A DNA stretch of 64,000 nucleotides, taken from contig JBOEFZ010000034.1 in the NCBI GenBank assembly GCA_050633165.1, positions 1 through 64,000 on the forward strand, given 5' to 3'. The stretch comes from TMED27 sp050633165 (lineage in GTDB: Bacteria > Pseudomonadota > Alphaproteobacteria > Micavibrionales > Micavibrionaceae). A program made the translations under genes and the position numbers. The first letter of the stretch is position 1. The number at the start of each line of letters is the position of its first letter. Under the pieces are notes generated by a model. It worked only from the letters and a program-made list of their open reading frames with translations, had not been told where the DNA came from and ran no database searches. Shown here in pieces: positions 60,376-64,000 of the stretch.

Positions 60376-62457
60376 TTATTCCGCAGCCTCCAACATCTTT
60401 TCCCCCACAAACTCCGCCTGACAATCCCGCATCGTATCACTCGCCCGCGCAATCGCATTCGTCAGGTAATAATGAGAAACCGAATTCTCGAACTTCTTCG
60501 CCAAAACCTTACCCTTCGAATCGCCAAACTTCGACCATTCAACAGGTGCAATTTCATCAATTTTACCAAAGGCTTTATCAATCTTGTTAATCCGCTTTCT
60601 TAGCTGCAACAGCGTATCATAAGGAAGCGTATCACCCACACGCTCGGACAATGCGCGCAAGATTTTCCAATCCTCCTTCGCCTCACCCGGTGGGAAGACC
60701 GCACGCTTCGCCGCCTGCACGCGCCCCTCCGTATTCACATACAGAGCATCTTTTTCGGTATAAGCCGCGCCAGGCAAAACAACATCCGCCCGCGCCGCGC
60801 CATGATCACCATGATGCCCCTGATAAATCGTAAAGCATTTCCAGCCCACCTGCGCCCGCGCATCAAACTCATCCGCGCCGAGCATATACAGCGCCTTAAT
60901 CGATCCATCCCGCGTACCATCAAGGATGCCGCCAAAATCACGCCCCCCCTCCGCCGGAACAAACCCCGCCATCAACGCACCAACACGCGAAGCCGCAGAT
61001 TGCAAAACGTTAAACCCGTTCCAATCCTCGCGAATAACCTTCAAGCTCGAAGCCGCTTCACGCAGCACAGCCTGCAACGCCGCGCCATCCTTACGCGCAA
61101 AAACCGAAGCCCCGATAATAATCATCGGCTTCTCTGCATTCTTAAACACCTTCGCAAAGCCTGAACGCCCTTTCAAAAGCGCATCAAAATCCTTCGCCGA
61201 CGCCCCCAAATGCTCATATTGATACGCTAGATCAGCCTTCTCACCAATCACGCCAATCTTCACGCGGCGCTCAAACTGCGCTTTACGGATACGGGCGTTA
61301 ATAATGCTCGCCTCATGCCGTGGGTTCGACCCGATAATTAAAATCGCATCCGCCTCATCAATCCCCGCAATGGTGGAGTTAAAGCGATAGCCCGCCGGAT
61401 TAGAAACATCAAACTGCGCTCCATCCGTGCGGCAATCCATATGCGGCGAACCAAGCCCGCCCAGAAAATCCTTCAGCGCCACAACCGATTCAACATCCGC
61501 CAAATCACCGGATATCCCCGCGATTTCCTCACCTTTCAAACCCGATAGCTTCTCCGCAATCCGCGCAAACGCCTCATCCCAAGTAGCCTCAAGCAATTTC
61601 CCGCTTTTCTCATCCCGAATATAAGGGCGATCAATCCGCCCCTTCGCCAAGCCATCATAAGAATAACGCGTACGATCCGAAATCCACTCTTCATTCACAT
61701 CTTCATTCAGGCGCGGCAACACGCGCAAAACCTCACGCCCACGCGCATCCACGCGAATGTTCGACCCAACCGCATCATGCACATCAATCGTCTCGGTCTT
61801 CCGCAATTCCCAAGGGCGCGCCTTAAACGCATACGGCTTACTCGTCAGCGCCCCAACCGGACAAATATCAACCAAATTCCCTGATAGCTCAGTCTTCACC
61901 AACTCATCAACAAACGTCCCGATCTCCGCATCTTCCCCACGATTCATCTGCCCCAAAACAGGCGTCCCCGCCACTTCCTCGGCAAAGCGCACGCAGCGCG
62001 TACAATTAATGCACCGCGTCATCGTCGTACTGATAAGCGGCCCAAGCTCCTTATCCGGCACGGCGCGCTTATTCTCATGATAACGCGAACGATCAAACCC
62101 GTAACCAACGGCCTGGTCCTGCAAATCACACTCACCGCCTTGGTCACAAATCGGACAATCGAGCGGGTGATTGATGAGTAGCATCTCCATCACCCCCTTA
62201 CGCGCCTTCTTCACCATCGGCGAATCGGTCTTCACAACCATCCCCTCACCCGCCGCCATCGCGCAAGATGCAACCGGCTTGGGCGGCCCGCCCTCAACCT
62301 CAACCAGACACATACGGCAATTCGCCGGCACAGTCAGCTTGTCATGGTAACAAAAGCGCGGAATTTCAACGCCAATCGTCTCCGCCGCCTGAAGGATGCT
62401 CATCCCGCGGGTAACTTCAACTTCTTGATCATTAATGGTGAGTTTTACAGTGGTCAT
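60376..62457 (-). CDS. nuoG: NADH dehydrogenase I subunit G
   Basis: 693 aa from the ATG at 62457 (MTTVKLTINDQEVEV); the frame is open further upstream but that part is not homologous. N-terminal 2Fe-2S domain (CYHDKLTVPANCRMCLVEVEG), His-coordinated and 4Fe-4S clusters (HPLDCPICDQGGECDLQD; TRCINCTRCVRFAEEVAG), then a molybdopterin oxidoreductase-like domain without cofactor. First nuo gene here; nuoA-F must lie elsewhere. It diverges from purSL. Confidence 0.96.
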   Translation of the reverse strand: MTTVKLTINDQEVEVTRGMSILQAAETIGVEIPRFCYHDKLTVPANCRMCLVEVEGGPPKPVASCAMAAGEGMVVKTDSPMVKKARKGVMEMLLINHPLDCPICDQGGECDLQDQAVGYGFDRSRYHENKRAVPDKELGPLISTTMTRCINCTRCVRFAEEVAGTPVLGQMNRGEDAEIGTFVDELVKTELSGNLVDICPVGALTSKPYAFKARPWELRKTETIDVHDAVGSNIRVDARGREVLRVLPRLNEDVNEEWISDRTRYSYDGLAKGRIDRPYIRDEKSGKLLEATWDEAFARIAEKLSGLKGEEIAGISGDLADVESVVALKDFLGGLGSPHMDCRTDGAQFDVSNPAGYRFNSTIAGIDEADAILIIGSNPRHEASIINARIRKAQFERRVKIGVIGEKADLAYQYEHLGASAKDFDALLKGRSGFAKVFKNAEKPMIIIGASVFARKDGAALQAVLREAASSLKVIREDWNGFNVLQSAASRVGALMAGFVPAEGGRDFGGILDGTRDGSIKALYMLGADEFDARAQVGWKCFTIYQGHHGDHGAARADVVLPGAAYTEKDALYVNTEGRVQAAKRAVFPPGEAKEDWKILRALSERVGDTLPYDTLLQLRKRINKIDKAFGKIDEIAPVEWSKFGDSKGKVLAKKFENSVSHYYLTNAIARASDTMRDCQAEFVGEKMLEAAE

Positions 62458-62497
62458 AGATTTTTCTAAGAATAATATGTTCCTAAAATTTATAAAC

Positions 62498-62580
62498 CAC
62501 GAGAAGAACAGAGTACACAGCGATATTTCAAAAATTTGAAAAAAACCCAAGAAACATAAAAAAACTCTGTGAACCTCGCG
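62498..62580. repeat. Hairpin element C between nuoG and purSL
   Basis: ACAGAGT (62508-62514) pairs with ACTCTGT (62564-62570); flanking CACGAG and CTCGCG extend the symmetry with mismatches. Left text ACCACGAGAAGAACAGAGT and right text CTCTGTGAACCTCG recall elements A and B. It lies in the divergent promoter region of nuoG and purSL. Confidence 0.55.
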
Positions 62581-62602
62581 CGGAGTATGCTTAAAAAACC
62601 AC

Positions 62603-64000
62603 ATGACGACACGTATAGAAGTACTTGCACATATTGATGATGGCCGCGCCAAAACACTGGAAAAGGCTATCAAAGCAAAAGGATTAAGCGCATCCGTGCG
62701 TGTGGCGGATATCTACACCTCCGAATCCACCGCCGCCGCGAATGACACCTTCACCCAAAGCCTCGCCAATCCGGTGACGCAAAAAACGGGCAACCTCCCA
62801 CAAGACTTCGACTGGGCATTAGAAATCGGCTTCCTCCCCGGCGTGACCGATAATGTCGGTCATACAACCGAAGAGATTCTAAAACTCACAGGCGCAAATG
62901 ACGACACCTCCTGCTACTCCTCCCGCCTATACCTCATCAAAGGCGATCTTGAAAAAGCCGATATCGAAAGCATATCCACAACCCTTTCCAACGCCCTCAT
63001 TCAACGCATCAGCATCAAATCCGCCGATGCGTTCAAAGCCGACGGCGGCATGGAGACAATCGTCCCGCGCGTCACCCTCAACACCACAAGCGATTCCCCC
63101 GCCGACAAAGTCGATCTGAACGGCCTCTCCGATGACGAACTGATGGAAATCAGCCAAAAGGGAATCGAAAATCGCGGCCCTCTCGGCCTGCCACTTATAT
63201 ATATGAAGGCAATCCAGGACGAATACGCCGGAAAAACCATCACCGATATCGAGCTTGAGACAATCGCGCAAACATGGTCAGAGCATTGCAAACACACCAT
63301 CTTCGCTTCCCCCATCGACGACGTGAAAGAGGGCTTATATAAGGGCTACATCAAACGCGCGACAAAGGAAATCCGCGAAACGCGCGGCGAAGACGACATC
63401 TGCGTCTCCGTATTCTCCGATAACGCAGGCGGCATTATCTTCGACGACAACTACCTCATCACCGATAAGGTCGAAACACACAACTCCCCCTCCGCCCTCG
63501 ACCCGTTCGGCGGCGCGATTACCGGAATTGTCGGCGTAAACCGCGACTGCATCGGCTTTGGCATGGGGGCAAAACCTGTCATCAACCGCTATGGCTTCTG
63601 CCTCGCCGACCCGCGCACATCCCCCGAATATTACCGCGACAAAGCCCTCACAAACCCCATCCTATCCCCCGAAACAATCATGAAGGGCGTAATTGACGGG
63701 GTTGAAGCCGGCGGCAACCAATCCGGTATCCCCACCCCCCAAGGCTTCGTAACCTTCGACGACCGCTTCGTCGGCAAACCCCTCGTCTTCGTCGGTACAA
63801 TCGGCCTCATCCCGCGCACCATCAACGGCAAGCCCGGCCACGAAAAATGCGCACGCCCCGGCGATAAAATTGTCGTAGCGGGCGGGCGCGTTGGGCGCGA
63901 CGGAATCCACGGCGCAACATTCTCCTCCGTCGCCCTCGACGAAGGCTCCCCCGCCACCGCCGTCCAAATCGGCGACCCCATCACACAAAAGAAAATGTCC
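62603..64000 (+). CDS. purL: Phosphoribosylformylglycinamidine synthase, PurS-PurL fusion, 5' part
   Basis: The first 466 residues are visible and the frame runs off the window. Residues 1-75 or so look like PurS (RIEVLAHIDDGRAKTLEKAI then an LSASVRVADIYT strand). A second, PurS-like linker follows (about 80-190). The FGAM synthase part begins near 210: ETIAQTWSEHCKHTIF, FSDNAGGIIFDDNYLITDKVETHNSPSALDPFGGAITGIVG (key VETHNSPSALDPFGGA) and GNQSGIPTPQG. It makes FGAM from FGAR using ammonia from PurQ. Alphaproteobacteria usually have separate purS, purQ and purL. No clear ribosome-binding site. Confidence 0.92.
   Translation, partial: MTTRIEVLAHIDDGRAKTLEKAIKAKGLSASVRVADIYTSESTAAANDTFTQSLANPVTQKTGNLPQDFDWALEIGFLPGVTDNVGHTTEEILKLTGANDDTSCYSSRLYLIKGDLEKADIESISTTLSNALIQRISIKSADAFKADGGMETIVPRVTLNTTSDSPADKVDLNGLSDDELMEISQKGIENRGPLGLPLIYMKAIQDEYAGKTITDIELETIAQTWSEHCKHTIFASPIDDVKEGLYKGYIKRATKEIRETRGEDDICVSVFSDNAGGIIFDDNYLITDKVETHNSPSALDPFGGAITGIVGVNRDCIGFGMGAKPVINRYGFCLADPRTSPEYYRDKALTNPILSPETIMKGVIDGVEAGGNQSGIPTPQGFVTFDDRFVGKPLVFVGTIGLIPRTINGKPGHEKCARPGDKIVVAGGRVGRDGIHGATFSSVALDEGSPATAVQIGDPITQKKMS

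Noticed and set aside
62458..62673. N-terminal extension of NuoG to 62673
   Set aside because: The extra 72 residues are Phe/Ser-rich, cross element C and overlap the purSL start; family proteins begin at the ATG 62457.

Overview
This window looks like a chromosomal piece of a free-living, mid-GC alphaproteobacterium. The evidence is: a CcrM-type GANTC methyltransferase next to rnhB; a lexA gene preceded by a GAAC-N7-GAAC box; LpxI instead of LpxH; a split F0 ATP synthase cluster with both b and b' subunits; RNase J with a DUF1467 protein; and the classic alphaproteobacterial order rpsB-tsf-pyrH-frr-uppS-cdsA-dxr-rseP-bamA-(skp)-lpxD-fabZ-lpxA-lpxI-lpxB-gltA. I cannot name the order with certainty. 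A Micavibrio-like or Rhodospirillales-like lineage is a guess.

Layout. 1-5756: 3' end of rnhB, ccrM, an exported unknown, mutY, a DUF721 gene, efp, suhB and a small exported protein. 5846-10086: membrane-anchored DsbA-like thioredoxin and smc. 10089-12549: the F0 genes atpI-B-E-b'-b. 12567-17070: proA, nadD, a candidate small RNA or leader, rsfS, rlmH and a divergent polysaccharide deacetylase. 17126-20216: trpGDC and lexA. 20379-25347: comEC (minus), gltX and gltA. 25351-39988 (all minus): the lipid A / outer-membrane assembly / isoprenoid / translation cluster that starts at rpsB. 40187-40498: an AT-rich orphan gene. 40455-47891 (minus): proS-GIY-YIG-lolC-lolD-dnaE. 47915-51735 (minus): exported unknown, DUF1467, RNase J, coaX and birA. 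51741-62457 (minus): nuoG to nuoN, broken by a MazG-like gene and an orphan gene. 62603-64000: 5' part of a purS-purL fusion.

Most genes are conserved housekeeping genes in tight operons with ATGA or TAATG overlaps. No tRNA, rRNA, CRISPR array, prophage or transposase gene is visible.

The unusual content is in the gaps. One family (R) has ends that are hairpins of the form GTCATYCC-stem-GGRATCY. It occurs three times, and one copy encloses a complete GIY-YIG nuclease gene whose two ends lie in the terminal hairpins. This could be a small nuclease-encoding mobile element with non-autonomous relatives. A second family (E) of about 146-149 bp near-perfect palindromes with TAGTCRTT ends occurs twice in full and once as a minimal form. 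One E copy sits inside an R element. A third class of loose AACCACCAAG / ACACGAAG hairpins fills three more gaps. Other points worth attention are eight GANTC sites packed into 88 bp in front of ccrM, rsfS starting on AUU, a promoter-terminator unit just upstream of it, an archaeal/eukaryotic-type ProRS in the standard alphaproteobacterial proS position, and a strong promoter pointing against the lpx operon in a 349 bp gap.
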